From assembly GCA_007922225.1 (NCBI GenBank), contig ML679969.1:22608509-22672508 (forward strand): a stretch of 64,000 bases of DNA, read 5' to 3'. This document shows positions 11,022 to 22,419 of this stretch, piece by piece. This DNA is from Emydura subglobosa (Eukaryota > Chordata > Testudines > Chelidae). Position numbers and translations under genes: made by a program. How positions within the stretch are numbered: the first letter of the stretch is position 1; every line of letters starts with the position of its first letter. Under the pieces are notes generated by a model. The model saw only the letters and a program-made list of their open reading frames with translations. It had not been told where the DNA came from and searched no databases.

Positions 11022-13273
11022 TTAGTTCATACACTAAAGGCTTACAGGAATGATTTGCTCTGAGTTTGTTGCTCACACATGGAACATAAAAATTGAGGCT
11101 TTGGGGAAGATCTAAGTTTTCAGCAGCTATAAGGCAAGTATTTAAAAAAAAAAAAAACACTCCTATTACCTGCCCCTTCACAAAAAATGAAAACCTGAAA
11201 CAGAATATACTATTATTCATCCAAAACTAAAGCAACCATAAAGGGAAATAGAAAATGAAAATTCAAAATGGTTGGAAAAGACCACCAAAAAACTCTGAGG
11301 AAAAACTTGAATTCAACATCTTTGTGGGAACGCAAAGCCAGGGAAGGCTGCTGGCTCATTGGTTTTTTTTGTACTATAGTATGTTATCAAATAATTGTAC
11401 AATTCCTTCCCCTGGAGTTCTCTGGAGAGCTCTTGCTTTTATAAACCTAAGACTCAACTTCCTGTTCTGCCACAATCATGTGACTGTGGTCAAGTCACAG
11501 TATCCCTGAACCTCAGTTCACCATCTGTGAAATGGGAATATAGTACTTCCTTATCTGACAGGGGTGTTGAGAAAATACATACAATAAAAGGTTGTGATGC
11601 TCTTACATGCTACAGTAATGAGGCGATATAAGTAACTAAAATACATAGCCTTCGTATTGGGCTGGAATAGATGTCAATACATTAGGATAAGCTACTATAG
11701 ATGAATGAGTTTATTCAAAGGCATGTTATTTCCTTTGCTGGGTACAGAACACCCAGGACAGCGACATTCCAATACTCGTAAGGAAGTTGTCTCCCTCCGC
11801 TGCTGAGAGAAAAAGCCTGGGCCTGCATATGAAAACTGAAGTGACCTGAAACTGAATTTTATTTAAAAAAGAATAGTGGTTTTGTAATTCACTATTGCAG
11901 CATCACAACCATGATTTTAAGTTTAACATTTTAAAAAAATTAAAACTGCTGTTTCAAGTGTGGGCTTCAATGAGCATTTAAGTGGTTGTTTAAGCAGCTT
12001 AATAAGGACATTGAAGACTCATCTCAAGTTATTGTATTCTTTACATACATTTTAATCCTGTTTTTCTATAAATAAGTCAATGTAAGTAGTTCCTGCAATC
12101 ACAATATTACTCAGCTAGTATGGTTGTGTTATAGTGAGACATTTTAAAAAATTCAAATTCAAGATTTCAACAAGTTACTATTAGTAAAAGTCAGAAGTTG
12201 AATGAAGTTCATGTTTCCAATCCCCTGAGCTACTTGTAAGTTAGTGAAAGAGCTACAGGCAGTGGGAGAGGGAGAAAGCTAACACCTTAAAACTACTGAA
12301 GAAATGCAAGGTAAGTAACAAGGAATGCTGATGGGCTCCAAAGACAGCCCCAGCCTAGAAGGATGGAGACTGAAAAAGGTTCAAGGGTGGAGGATTCACA
12401 AGAATGCTCTAGAACGCCTCAGAACTGTTAAAAGCACATAAAAGTTTTGAACACAATTTAAAAAAATTAAATTGTTAGATCCCTGCAGCTGGCAGGTACA
12501 CTGAAGCAGCAATTTTAAGCCTCCACCTGACCGGCAGCAGCAAAAGCATAAATAAACCCCAAACAACCTAACTTACTTTTTAATGGATACATTATGCAGA
12601 ACAAAAAACAACATGGGAGTAACATGGGAAAACCATGTAGGTGGCATAGAAAGCAAATGAAAGTCAGAATGTGGAATATAATTCCAAGTTATTCTGCCCT
12701 TTGGGAAGGCATCTGCTCCACATTTAGTCTGAAGTTTGAAAGCTGCACTCTAAAAAGAAAATCAAAATGATGTGTCTAAAGATCAATAAGATAAAAAGAA
12801 CCCAACATAAATTGGCAGTAGCAATTAATGCCTGTGAAGTTTAAAATGCCGAAAGAAGTAGACCCAAAAATTTCTAATCCAGTACTGGAAACTCAGGATT
12901 CTGGGACATGGATGAAGAGTAAGACTGGCAGAACTAAAATAATAGGCAAACTATATATTGCAGAGCACTGAAACTTGCAGTGCATCCTACCAAAGGTAAG
13001 AGAGTGAACTGTTACAAAATCCAAGAATTAGCTAAGTATTTAACTAATGGATGTGCCAATATTTAATGCTATTCCTATTATAGTAATGGGACAGATGCTG
13101 CAGGCTTTCAATCCTCCTTTTGACTAGCATCACCAATATATATGTATCTTAACACTTGCAAAGCGTTCTTGCTTTATACTAAATATAGCATTTACTTTTA
13201 CCTCTCACAGAAAAAAGCTAAGATTGCAGTTAAAATATTTTCACAGAAAAGATATACATGAAAAAAGTCTTAC
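11022..13273. other. Intron tail left of the last exon
   Basis: This is intronic DNA between DIRS copy B and the exon at 13274. One MIR-like SINE is listed separately. An A-run sits at about 11140-11157 and the rest is AT-rich unique-looking sequence. I looked here for the expected next ANKHD1 exon (EHESEGG-type peptide) on the minus strand and did not find it. Confidence 0.6.
11460..11640 (-). repeat. MIR-type SINE (antisense on plus)
   Basis: Plus-strand text TGACTGTGGTCAAGTCACAG, CTCAGTTCACCATCTGTGAA and ATGGGAATATAGTACTTCC follows the antisense MIR consensus (cctcagtttcctcatctgtaaaatgggga). MIRs are tRNA-derived SINEs shared across amniotes. The boundaries are approximate. Confidence 0.75.
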
Positions 13274-13383
13274 TAAATCAGCACCAGCTTGAAGCAATAC
13301 ATCTGCAACATCTGTATGTCCATTTTCACAGGCATAGGTCAAAGCTGTGTCTCCTGTTGCTGTTGTAGCATGGACATTCGCTC
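13274..13383 (-). CDS. ANKHD1: ANKHD1 exon, ankyrin repeat 12 (last exon in window)
   Basis: This 110-base exon closes the split glycine and encodes 36 codons: ANVHATTATGDTALTYACEN followed by GHTDVADVLLQAGADL. The peptide is shared by ANKHD1 and ANKRD17. The acceptor is GGTGTTTTTTAG and the donor is GTAAGA. The exon ends in phase 0 and the next one should begin with a conserved EHESEGGRTPLMKAA-type peptide. I searched the remaining 13 kb to the left by eye and did not find it. The next exon is therefore inferred to lie outside the window, beyond DIRS copies A and B. Confidence 0.93.
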
Positions 13384-14576
13384 CTAAAAAACACCATAAA
13401 TTTTACTGGTTATTGTAGATGTCCCCTCACGCAAATATTTTATCTGTGTGAATCCACTAACAGTTAAACCTTAAAAAGGAATAGATCTGCCTTCCCTGGC
13501 AACTGCCATGTCCTACTTACCGACGGCACTGGACCTAATGGGGAAAGAGACCTGAAAGATTGGGGGGGAGGGCCAGGGGTTTGTGACAAAGGCAGGCTGC
13601 GGCACATTTGACAGCAGTTAAAGTGCTGAACAAAACCTGTCAACTCACTCATTGCAGTGCTGACTGGCAGCAGCATTTCCCTACACAGTGCTGAAGATTT
13701 CAGCTTCTAAATCCAGATGTCTGAATTCACTTTTTCTGGTCTGAAATCTGATTTGACGACCTGGAGTCTATTGACCTATGCACATTATTTGCTCTACAGC
13801 AAACTGTGCCAAGAATGTCTATATTACTGGAACAGTGGTTAAAAATAATTTGAATATAATAGTATTGTTACTACAGAGGCATAACATTTTGATTTACCAG
13901 TGTTTTTCTTCTCAGCAAAAGAATCTGATTGGTATTCATGCATAATCTCCATACTACTCCAATATATTGAATTTTGCTACTAACTACCACAGTCTGACTG
14001 GCTGTTTTCATATTTTCAAAGTGCATTTACAAGTTTGCCAGCTGAACACAAAAAAATTAGTTGTTTTTATAGTATCACTCTTATGCCAAAGCTTCCTCAA
14101 TCATCATCCTTTGTAGATAACCATAGTAGACACATCACGCTGAACTAGGGCGTGTATCATTAAGGATGAGGCTAGTTCAAAGTGTGTTGGCTGTGTTTTA
14201 GTATGAAGGATATTGATTGCTATTGTCCCTTGTTCACAAATGAACACCTTTCTAGCATCACCAATCCTGTAACTTTTATTAACATTAAATTCATTTTAGG
14301 AAAAACACCATAATTTCATTTCAAATAAGCCACATGCCACAATATGGACTGATTCCTGTGTTATGGTATAGCAGTAGCTGCACCAAATACAAGATTGTTA
14401 GTTTTTACAAAAGCTTTACACCTTTCTTCTCTAAAAGTCTCATTGAAAAGGCAAAGACAAACAACATAAGGTGAATACAATTTGAATTTTCCATTGTGGT
14501 TTCAAGAATTGCTACAAATTGCCACTATAAATGAAAGAAGTGTCATTTGGACTGGGAAAGAGTGAAAATGATTCTA

Positions 14577-14850
14577 TAGCCTCGCGGTTAGGGCACTCAC
14601 GTAGGATACAGGAGACTGAAGTTAAGTTCCTGTTCCAATGACTAATTTATACAAAGTGGAACAGCTTCAACAGGAGAGACTCAAAGCCCCATACCACAAT
14701 ATTCCAAAACCCAGTTACTATAGCACTTTCCTGCAATGTGGGAGACCCAAGTCCAAATCCTCTCTCCACATCAGGCAGAGGGAAGAATTGAACCCGAGTT
14801 TCCCATATCCCAAGAGAGTACCCTAACTATTGGGCTAAAGGTTATAACAG
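14577..14850. repeat. tRNA-derived SINE-like repeat with two inverted tRNA-like arms
   Basis: The left arm CTCGCGGTTAGGGCACTCAC resembles a tRNA-type A-box region. The right arm near 14775-14840 (GAATTGAACCCGAGTTTCCC then AGAGTACCCTAACTATTGGG) is a similar tRNA-like motif in antisense. The two arms can pair, so this is either a foldback SINE or two SINE fragments head to head. It is not a functional tRNA, because no complete cloverleaf could be drawn. Confidence 0.5.
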
Positions 14851-15444
14851 GTCCTCTGCCTTTCCCTGGGCTTTATTTAGTCATCTGCTTTTGTCAAAAT
14901 GCCCAAAATAGAAACAGGGTTTTCAAAAATCTGGTCAAACTGAAATGTTTTGATTTTGTCAGTTTGGTCAAAAACAGTTACGCGAACTCAATACAAATTC
15001 ACAAATAGTTTCAGGATGAACAAAACCACATTTTTCAGTGAGTAAATTATTTGCCAATTAAATTATATGCCAAAAACCATCACTCAGTGGTATATAAAAG
15101 CAGAAGTAGCCACTGTTAAGTGTGTTAGAGTGCAAGTTTAATGAAGACTGAGTACATATTTAGTTTTTGGCATCTACTGGATGGAAGCAAAAGCTTCATG
15201 GACTGTCGGACTGCGTAAGTGATACTGTTTAATTTAGGCAATATAAAAGTGTAAAGGAATGCAGAAGGTCTCTTCCCTTAAATTATTTCCATTCTTTTAA
15301 AGTTTTAGGAGGATGGCATGTGTCCTACTGCAACCTTCATTGCCAGCAAGTGTAATTTCTTAATTCATACTTTTTAAAAAAAGGATAGCATCTTTTAAGA
15401 TAATCTTCTGTAAATCAGCATGTCTGTCGTTTATATCAACATAC

Positions 15445-15636
15445 CTGCTGCCAATAAATATTTCACCAATTCAAGATGTCCCTCCTGAGCAGCTTCCATT
15501 AAAGGTGTAGAGCAACCAAGTTCTATATCAGCTCCTGCCTTAATGAGGAAGTCAGCTACTTCAGAAAATCCTCCACAGCATGCCAGAGTAAGAGCTGTTT
15601 CTTGTGTTTCTTCTGTCTGTGCATTTATATTTGCTC
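15445..15636 (-). CDS. ANKHD1: ANKHD1 exon, ankyrin repeats 10 and 11
   Basis: The exon has 192 bases: two bases closing a split glycine, 63 codons and one base opening another. It starts ANINAQTEETQETALTLAC and contains GGFSEVADFLIKAGADIEL (repeat 10) and TPLMEAAQEGHLELVKYLL (repeat 11). The family hallmark QTEETQETALTLA is present. FSEVADF agrees with ANKHD1, while MEAAQEG is shared with ANKRD17 in my recollection. The acceptor AATTTGTTTCCTAG and donor GTATGT are both good. The reading frame is open throughout. Confidence 0.94.
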
Positions 15637-15936
15637 CTAGGAAACAAATTATTTGTTAATCTGCCTGGCCAGACAAGTAAAATATAGGCACTTACCTTCC
15701 CACTTTGTCCCCACCCTGTAGCCCTTAGTAAGAGTATCAGTGTATGAGAATTCTATGTTCTTCCTATACAGTAATTGTCAGTCACAAACATGTACTAAAT
15801 CCTGAGCCATTACACACTAACTACCAAGGTCAGTACTTATTCATTCAGAGTAAGACTATCAAAGAATATGTAATCTGAATAACTACTAAAAAAGATGCAA
15901 TTTACGGTAATTTATAAGATGAAATGGTTTTCGTAC
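15637..15936. other. Short 300-bp ANKHD1 intron without transposons
   Basis: This intron between the repeat-9 and repeat-10 exons is bounded by the minus-strand donor GTACGA and acceptor TTTCCTAG. I see no recognisable repeat in it. It is the only compact intron in the window. Confidence 0.85.
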
Positions 15937-16174
15937 CCTGTGCCAGTAGCAGCGCCACCATCTCCTCATGTCCTTCACGTGCAGCTTCCATCAGTGGAGT
16001 ATAACCTTCATCATTAACCTCCTCGAGATTTGCTCCCCTTTCTATCAGTAGCGCGGCTAGTTCCACATGTCCACCGCAAGCAGCTAGCGTAAGTGGAGAT
16101 TCAAATGAATCTGCTGGCATATTGACTTGAGCACCACTATCTAAAAGCAAACGAGCTACTTCCACATGTCCATC
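15937..16174 (-). CDS. ANKHD1: ANKHD1 exon, end of repeat 7 and repeats 8 and 9
   Basis: This is the longest coding exon in the window: 238 bases, 79 codons plus one base of a split glycine. It begins DGHVEVARLLLDSGAQVN, carries repeat 8 (SPLTLAACGGHVELAALLIE) and repeat 9 (YTPLMEAAREGHEEMVALLL) and ends AQ. GANLEE and LLAQG match ANKHD1; I recall GASLEE and LLGQG for ANKRD17. The acceptor is TTTATTCTGTTCTTAG. The donor is GTACGA, the weakest of the set. The following intron is only 300 bp and free of transposons, in contrast to the others. Confidence 0.95.
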
Positions 16175-16879
16175 CTAAGAACAGAATAAAGGTTAAAAAG
16201 AAATGAAATCAGAAACATCCCAATTCAACAAAGACACAATTGTTACAAATGACATCATGCAAGGTCTATTTTCAAACCCTGGTAAAATTTACTTCCAAGA
16301 CAACTTTGAGAAGTAAAACATTGTTTGTCCTCCTCCAAAAAAAATTTGTATTTCTTTCTCTAACTAAAAAACTCAATAATGGCAACACTCTTGCATAATA
16401 ATCTGATAAATACTAGATTTCACCTCCAATCAACTAGAAATTGTGTAGTTTAGAAACAAAAAAGCCAGATCCTTTATATTATAAGAGCTTTGGGGCAAGG
16501 ACACACCTTCTCATGTGTCTATAGCATATTTTGGGCATTGTGATAATACAGCTAGTAATTAATAATCCAACACACAATTATCAAAGTTTACTAAAGAGTG
16601 TAGTCCCACTGAAATCAGTAATCACTTCTCCCAATAGTAAGCAATTAATCCAGTAAGAAATTTGTTTTTCCGTGATTGGTTTGTCACCAATATGGACAAA
16701 TAACTATATAGCAGTTTCCACGCAAAGAGAGGAAAACTAACTATGGAGAAGTTAAAATAGGTTACAGGAAAGTGACAGAAGGACAGAAATTAGAAGAATG
16801 AGGGAAAGGAGACCAAAGAGCTGTTGGGGTGAGCGGACCTCTTCATGAAGGCAGAAGACAAAGTTTCACGGAAGAATCC

Positions 16880-19800
16880 AAGATTTTACCAACTGAAGGC
16901 TATGTCAGCCCATATATGCAAATATAGCTGGCAACATCTCAAAGATGGAACTGGGCTCAGAATAGGGACTAGCACTTGAGGAATGGTTTGGGAAAGATAG
17001 ACCTTCAGTATTTGGCAGAGGCTCCACAGAATGCCAACGGACCTGGAGTCTGACTTTAGGATTGGGGAGCAGGATATTCTGGTTAAAGTGGAAGATTGAG
17101 ATTATCATGGGAAAATAACTGGGGCACATTCAGAGAACTTTTTTCTCTTTATGGAAAATGAGGCATGGGTGTTTCAAACTGGGGCTGTGAGCTAACAAAG
17201 CTGAAGGCCACAGGAAACAGTGGAACAAGGAAAATGGGTTCAAATGGGTCTGAGCAGAGGGCACTTAGTACTTGGCTTGCCTCCAGCAAACAGTGAGACT
17301 TATAAGGGGCCTAAGGTAAGAGACTACTTTAGGGAACCTGAATATGAGAAGGGAACCCTGGTCAGAACTCTCCTGTGGAATAGGAGGCTTGAGATCAGCA
17401 CCCTGAAACCTTGTCTCCACTAGCTGAAGTTCCTTTGGCTGACAGTGTCAGCAACGGGTGCATCTGAAATCAGTCTTGAGTGTTGGTCACACTTGCTATT
17501 AAACAGCATCTGTGTTTGTCACTGTTTCAGGAACTACAGCTAACAATGTTGAACTTAGTTTGTCTTTGGCTACAGTTGCAGTTAAACAGTATTCAAGCTC
17601 TGGGAAACAGGTGCAGCTGTTTCCAATATCTGTTGACAGCAACAAGCATTTTTGCTCATATAGACAAGGCATCTGGGTACTAGCAGAGAACCCACAAACT
17701 CATTTTGGAAAAACTCAGAATGGAGGTAATAATGGATCTCCTGGCTAACATCCCATGGGAACTAAGACTTCATCACATAGAAAACAAGAGGACCCAGTTG
17801 GTAATCCATAATTCAGAACTGATGGAGCGGTCATAAGCAAAGGCATAAGACTGAGGCAGATCTGGTGAGGAAAAAGGATAAGTCCTTGGAACAGATGAAG
17901 ATCCATGAACTAGACCCATCTCAGATGCTCTAAACCTATATGAATCAGCAGGCATCAATCCTATTTCACTTTCCGCAGACCCTGGTATCAGTAAGAGGAG
18001 AGGAAAAGGTGTGAACTCCCTTATCCACTCATGACAGAGAATACATGCTGTATCCAAGCCTTGGGGGGCCAAGTACATATGTTATAGTATATGGGAAAGT
18101 TGTGGTTCAAGAGAAAGAGGTCCAATAAATGACATCAAGAATAAGTGACCATTCTCTTGAATGAAAGTACTTCCAGCTCATCCAGACTGACATTCAGATG
18201 TCAGATGAGCACTGAGGGGAAAACTAGATTTTTTTTTTTTCCACCTGGTGGAAGAGAATACTGGATTTTGTTTGGAAGGAATGTTCTGGGCCTAAGCTTG
18301 ATGGTTCAGCTACACCAATACAATCATGTTGGATTCACTTGGTCAGGATATAAGTCAATGGATCTCCCGTGGGCCTCAAAAGCCAACTTGATGGATTCCT
18401 TGTGAAGGGAACTCTGAGGTTTGCTCTTGAGTTTGTACTTCACTAAAGATGTCCTCAATGAGGAAGTTAAGCCTGTTTCTGCTGGAAGAAGACAAAGATG
18501 TGTGTTTCTTTACAGTAGAAGCAGATATCTGTCTGAGAACTCCTTCAAGATACTGTGTAAACAGCTGTAAGCCCTTAAAAGTAAGGGCAAGGAGACAAAG
18601 CTAGGAGGTGAACTCTCCTCCCCAGGGATGGATCTACATTGCTCTGAGCCAGAGTGGAGGGGCCCAAGACATTGACCAAGTGATATGGCCCAAGATACCA
18701 CCCACTGAAGGCATTAAAACCAGTAAAGCACATAGAGAAGTTCCAGTCTGCCACAAATTACAACCTGGAGTGATCACTTTGTCTGCTTAGATTTCAATGA
18801 GCCACTGGATGGCTGTTCTAGAGGGGTAGAAGGAACAGATCTGTGCATCAGCAGTTTGAATGATTATGTAGCACCCTCCCCCTGACCCCATCTTCTACCT
18901 TCCTTCTGGGGAGGCCGTGGCATCTCACAAAACAAGGTATTTACCTCAGGAGGCAGAAGTCCCAGGGGTTAGTAGGGAAGAGAATGAGTCCCATCTTTGT
19001 GACAGCCAGAGGTCACGGAAGTCAGGATCCAGGCTGAATAATCCAAGGAGGTTCTTTGGTAGGATGGGGTGGACACAATCAGAAGAGGACATGATCCACT
19101 TCACACAATCTTTGCTATACAACAGTGGTTAAGCAGAATCTGCTCTAAGGTACTGCTCTGGAGGAAAATAAGGTGCTTCACCTCATTCAGATATGTTCCT
19201 CTAGAGAGATTAAGGTTTTTGTTACATGTTAAGGTTCCTTGTAACAAGAAACCTCACTGTTCCAGAATGACCTTCTGAGGGTTTCTGGAGGAAAAGGAAA
19301 GTGAAGGGAGAAAGAAACACAGTGAGCAAATCTAGATCAAATTTCAGCTCACCCTTTTCAGAAGACACCAGACAGGAGGAGGGGGAGGATGAAGGATGAT
19401 GTTCCACTCCACTCCACCTCTAGAAAGGGTCCAAGTAATGTACTTGCTGTGGAGATGGAGCTCTGAGTAAGCTTTCTTGGAAGGAAGGGCTGACAAAGCG
19501 GGAATTTTTTGTAATATTTTGAAGATTCCTATGTGTGCCTCAGTTTCCTCCTACATCTTGCATGGCTATCCAGTGGGGGAGGGAAGAGAGAGAAGCATTA
19601 AGTCTGTTCAAGACAGAACATGAGACATAGGTGGGCAGGGTCACCTAGCTGTCCAGGCCGTTAAAGAACAGGCTCAAACTGATCCAAATCAACAGGGGAT
19701 CCATGAAGACAAAGATGCCTCAAGAACTGAACAATCAATGCCTAACAGCAGGAAACCCTAGCAGGTGAGAAAATGTGAACTGAGATGAAGAACAAAGAGG

Positions 19801-20450
19801 AAAAGATATCAGATGATCGGGATGGCAACACTTTGGAGGGACTCAGGAGCCCACCTAATGGACAAAGGGACAAGATAAGTGAGCCAAGCAGGATTCCATC
19901 ACAGGTTGACTGTCTCATCATGACACTGGTTTGACCAGGATGAAGTATGGCTTAACTTCCGCCTCTCACTGATAACCTAAGAACTTTTGGATTCTGTATG
20001 TCATATGACTAACAAATTGTTACCTTGTTTTGAAAAGGCTGCCTGTGTCACTGTAAATACTGAGAGCAGTGCATGCTGAAGGGGTACAGTACAAGTTTCC
20101 CACAGAAGTGGCTAGATTAATTGCAAGGAGTCACGGAGAGAGACAGGGATTGCTGATACCCAAGGCCTAATCTTGGAGGTCACAAGTCTGCCCCGACGGA
20201 ACTGTGTGGATCCTTAGGGCCAGGCACAATAAAGCAGTCACTCCCAGGAGACTGGTTACAGGAGGGGAAATAGGTCAGACCTTGTGACTCCGTGACAGAA
20301 GGCAAAAGGATAAATTGTTGGTGAGACCAGAGAGGCTGCAAAGGCCTGATCCATCCAGGATCAAGGGCTCCTGGATTAATGGACTTCCTTGTGGTGACAG
20401 AGTAGGCTAGACTTACCTTCAGCACAATGTATTTAAGGTCACAGTTGAAT
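16880..20450 (-). mobile_element. DIRS copy C, highly degraded
   Basis: The best-supported part is 16960-17170. There the minus translation IISIFHFNQNILLPNPKVRL aligns with copy B VVSQFHYNQDIFLPVFFPKP near the start of the recombinase, and the surrounding nucleotides (TTCTGGTTAAAGTGGAAGAT, CTTTATGGAAAATGAGG) match 5760-5860. A second block at 18430-18640, including AAGCCCTTAAAAGTAAGGGC, resembles the gag part of B near 8820-9010. The pol region is missing or unrecognisable. The outer limits are guesses, and 18900-20450 is assigned only because similar gag-like, purine-rich sequence continues there. Confidence 0.5.
17409..17669. mobile_element. hAT-like miniature element inside DIRS copy C
   Basis: The ends are imperfect inverted repeats: CCTTGTCTCCACTAGC on the left and, on the opposite strand, CCTTGTCTATATGAGC on the right. 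The 261-bp body has no coding capacity. Similar CTTGTCTAC-type termini recur in this window (39041, 59598, 60405). A clear 8-bp target duplication is not visible. Confidence 0.5.
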
Positions 20451-22324
20451 CTAGGGTGTAGGCCTTCCTAAAAGTTACTTTGTTGGGTTTTTGGGAAAGA
20501 GGGAAAACTTGGGATGAGTTATGGATATCCAGAGACCACAAAGGGCTATAGAAGCTGAGCAGTCACCTGGGTCAGAACCGCTGTTGCTTGAATCTGGCTG
20601 CTGCAGCTTCACATAAAGCCACAATGAAAAAGGAGCCAGAACTGGCAGAATGGGCCTTCTGCCAAATACAAATGAAGGGTACAGAAGGAGTATTAGCAGC
20701 TCTCCCCAGGTATTACTGGAAAGAAGTTCTCTTTGTCCTCTTCTGTTATGTCCAACCCAGAGCTTCACCAATGCCTGGAGAGATGGTGCCTCAACAGAGG
20801 CACACGAGAAGGAAGAGGAAGGAACTATTTGCGAGCACCTGTCTGACAGATGAGGCCTCATCCATTAGTCAGAATTTGTGGCAGTCATACCATAAAATTA
20901 AAACATAAAATTTGGTTTGGAAATATCCTGATATTCAAATATGGACTAATATTTCCATTTTTAAGTTATTTTGTGAATCTTCTCCATCAGCCAGTTGTCA
21001 CTCAGGCACCCTGTCTTACTAGATGAGGGCACACTGCATCCTTGAAAACAGACTGCAGCAATTCTCTCTACAGATATTGCCAAAATGTATTTATTTATTT
21101 ATTTATTGCACGCTGTACCCTCCTTTCTCCAGGGGAATCACAACAGCCTGTCCAGAGCAGAAAGTGACTCACCAAAGGGAGTGGGCGGCTCACACCTGGA
21201 GCAGCAGCAGGACCTGGCTGGCTCCATTCCTGGAGGAGCCCCTGGCAGCTTGGAGTTAACCAGGGCTCCTCACCCTACCCTTCTCCCAGGCCCAGTGCCT
21301 TTCACTCCCACAGGCTTTGGAGCATTTAAAATACATGGGGCTGTAGCTGGCTGGGTGTCCAAGCCAGGAGAACATGCAGCGGAGTCCCGGGTGGTCAGAA
21401 AAGGGAGGATAGGAGAGCAGCAGGCTGCTGCTGGGGCTGGACTGTGCTCCTGTCCCTGGCCACTGGGGATTCCTCCACTGCTTCCCTGACCCAGACACCC
21501 AGATTGCTGCAGCCCCACTTTGCCACCCCCCGGCACTTTGAAAGCCAACGCTCTAGAGAAACCAACTATAACTGGTACAGCAGTGATACAAAAATTATGC
21601 TTCTGCTCTTATTAAGATGCACCTCCCTCAAGAACAGCCTCTCAGCAAGAGAAGAGGACTCCAGAGTTGCTGTGCTTGTGCTCAATGTTACAAAAATTTT
21701 TGCTGAATGCATTGTGACCAAAACGGGGCAAACACTAAAATGAAAAGCACAAAACCTTTTAGGCTTCAATTCAGAAAGCTACTTATGCATGTTTAAAATT
21801 ACACACATGCACATGTACCTTGCTGAACTGGATTGTAGGGCAGATTTTGCTTCATGTTCACAAGGCAGCATACAGGTTAGAAAATTCCTAGCATCTAGAA
21901 GCCAACTTGCAGTTAATCTTGGGTTTCCCGACTGAGACAACTGCCATGAGACTACAAATGAGAACTAGCCTCCTTCCTCAGTCTCTTTATAAATGTCAAA
22001 TGGCAGGAGAAACAGCCATTCTATTTGGTTAAATTCTTACTCGGGCACTAGAAGATAGCTGCACCCAAAGCACAGGGAAAATTCCATATAACAAAAGAAC
22101 TGTTTTTTCCCCCCCACACAGAATAAATCAGAATCAGGCTGCCTTTTGAAATACCACTTTAGAAAGATCATCTTAGTATGACAACCCTAAAAATTTATAT
22201 AAATTTCTGGATCAGTGGATTAAAAAAAATCTCATTAACCAAAAAAGGCTCGCTTTATTCTACCAACCCCTTTTACTCCTTTCTCTCACCCCCAAACAAA
22301 ATTGACTGATTAAATGCCATTTAC
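20451..22324. other. Intronic DNA with a GC-rich patch
   Basis: A TTTA microsatellite (21085-21106) is followed by a GC-richer patch at about 21130-21550, rich in CAGCAG and CCTGG words, with open frames on both strands but no recognisable domain. No splice-consistent coding exon was found in it. The rest is AT-rich. It may be a decayed repeat of unknown family. Confidence 0.4.
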
Positions 22325-22419
22325 CATGCAGGCCTCCATTAGGGCTGTGTGCATCTCATCTGTTTTATGTTCTTGATCAGCTCCAGCTTCAAGCAGAAAA
22401 CGAACCATATCTAAATGGC
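22325..22419 (-). CDS. ANKHD1: ANKHD1 exon, end of repeat 6 and start of repeat 7
   Basis: This short exon (95 bases, 31 whole codons after a split glycine) encodes HLDMVRFLLEAGADQEHKTD followed by EMHTALMEACM. It closes ankyrin repeat 6 and opens repeat 7. The minus-strand acceptor is GTTTTGTGTTTGAAG and the donor is GTAAAT, weaker than its neighbours. It ends in phase 0 and continues with the Asp codon of the next exon. It is flanked by introns of more than 6 and 7 kb that hold degraded DIRS copies C and D, so it is easy to miss by ORF length alone. Confidence 0.93.

Noticed and set aside
14577..14850. tRNA gene
   Set aside because: Only tRNA-like box fragments are present, in two opposing arms, without a full cloverleaf or anticodon loop; a SINE-like origin fits better.
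21130..21550. Coding exon in a GC-rich patch
   Set aside because: Open frames exist on both strands, but none is bounded by convincing splice sites or shows a known domain, and the ANKHD1 frame passes across this intron without it.
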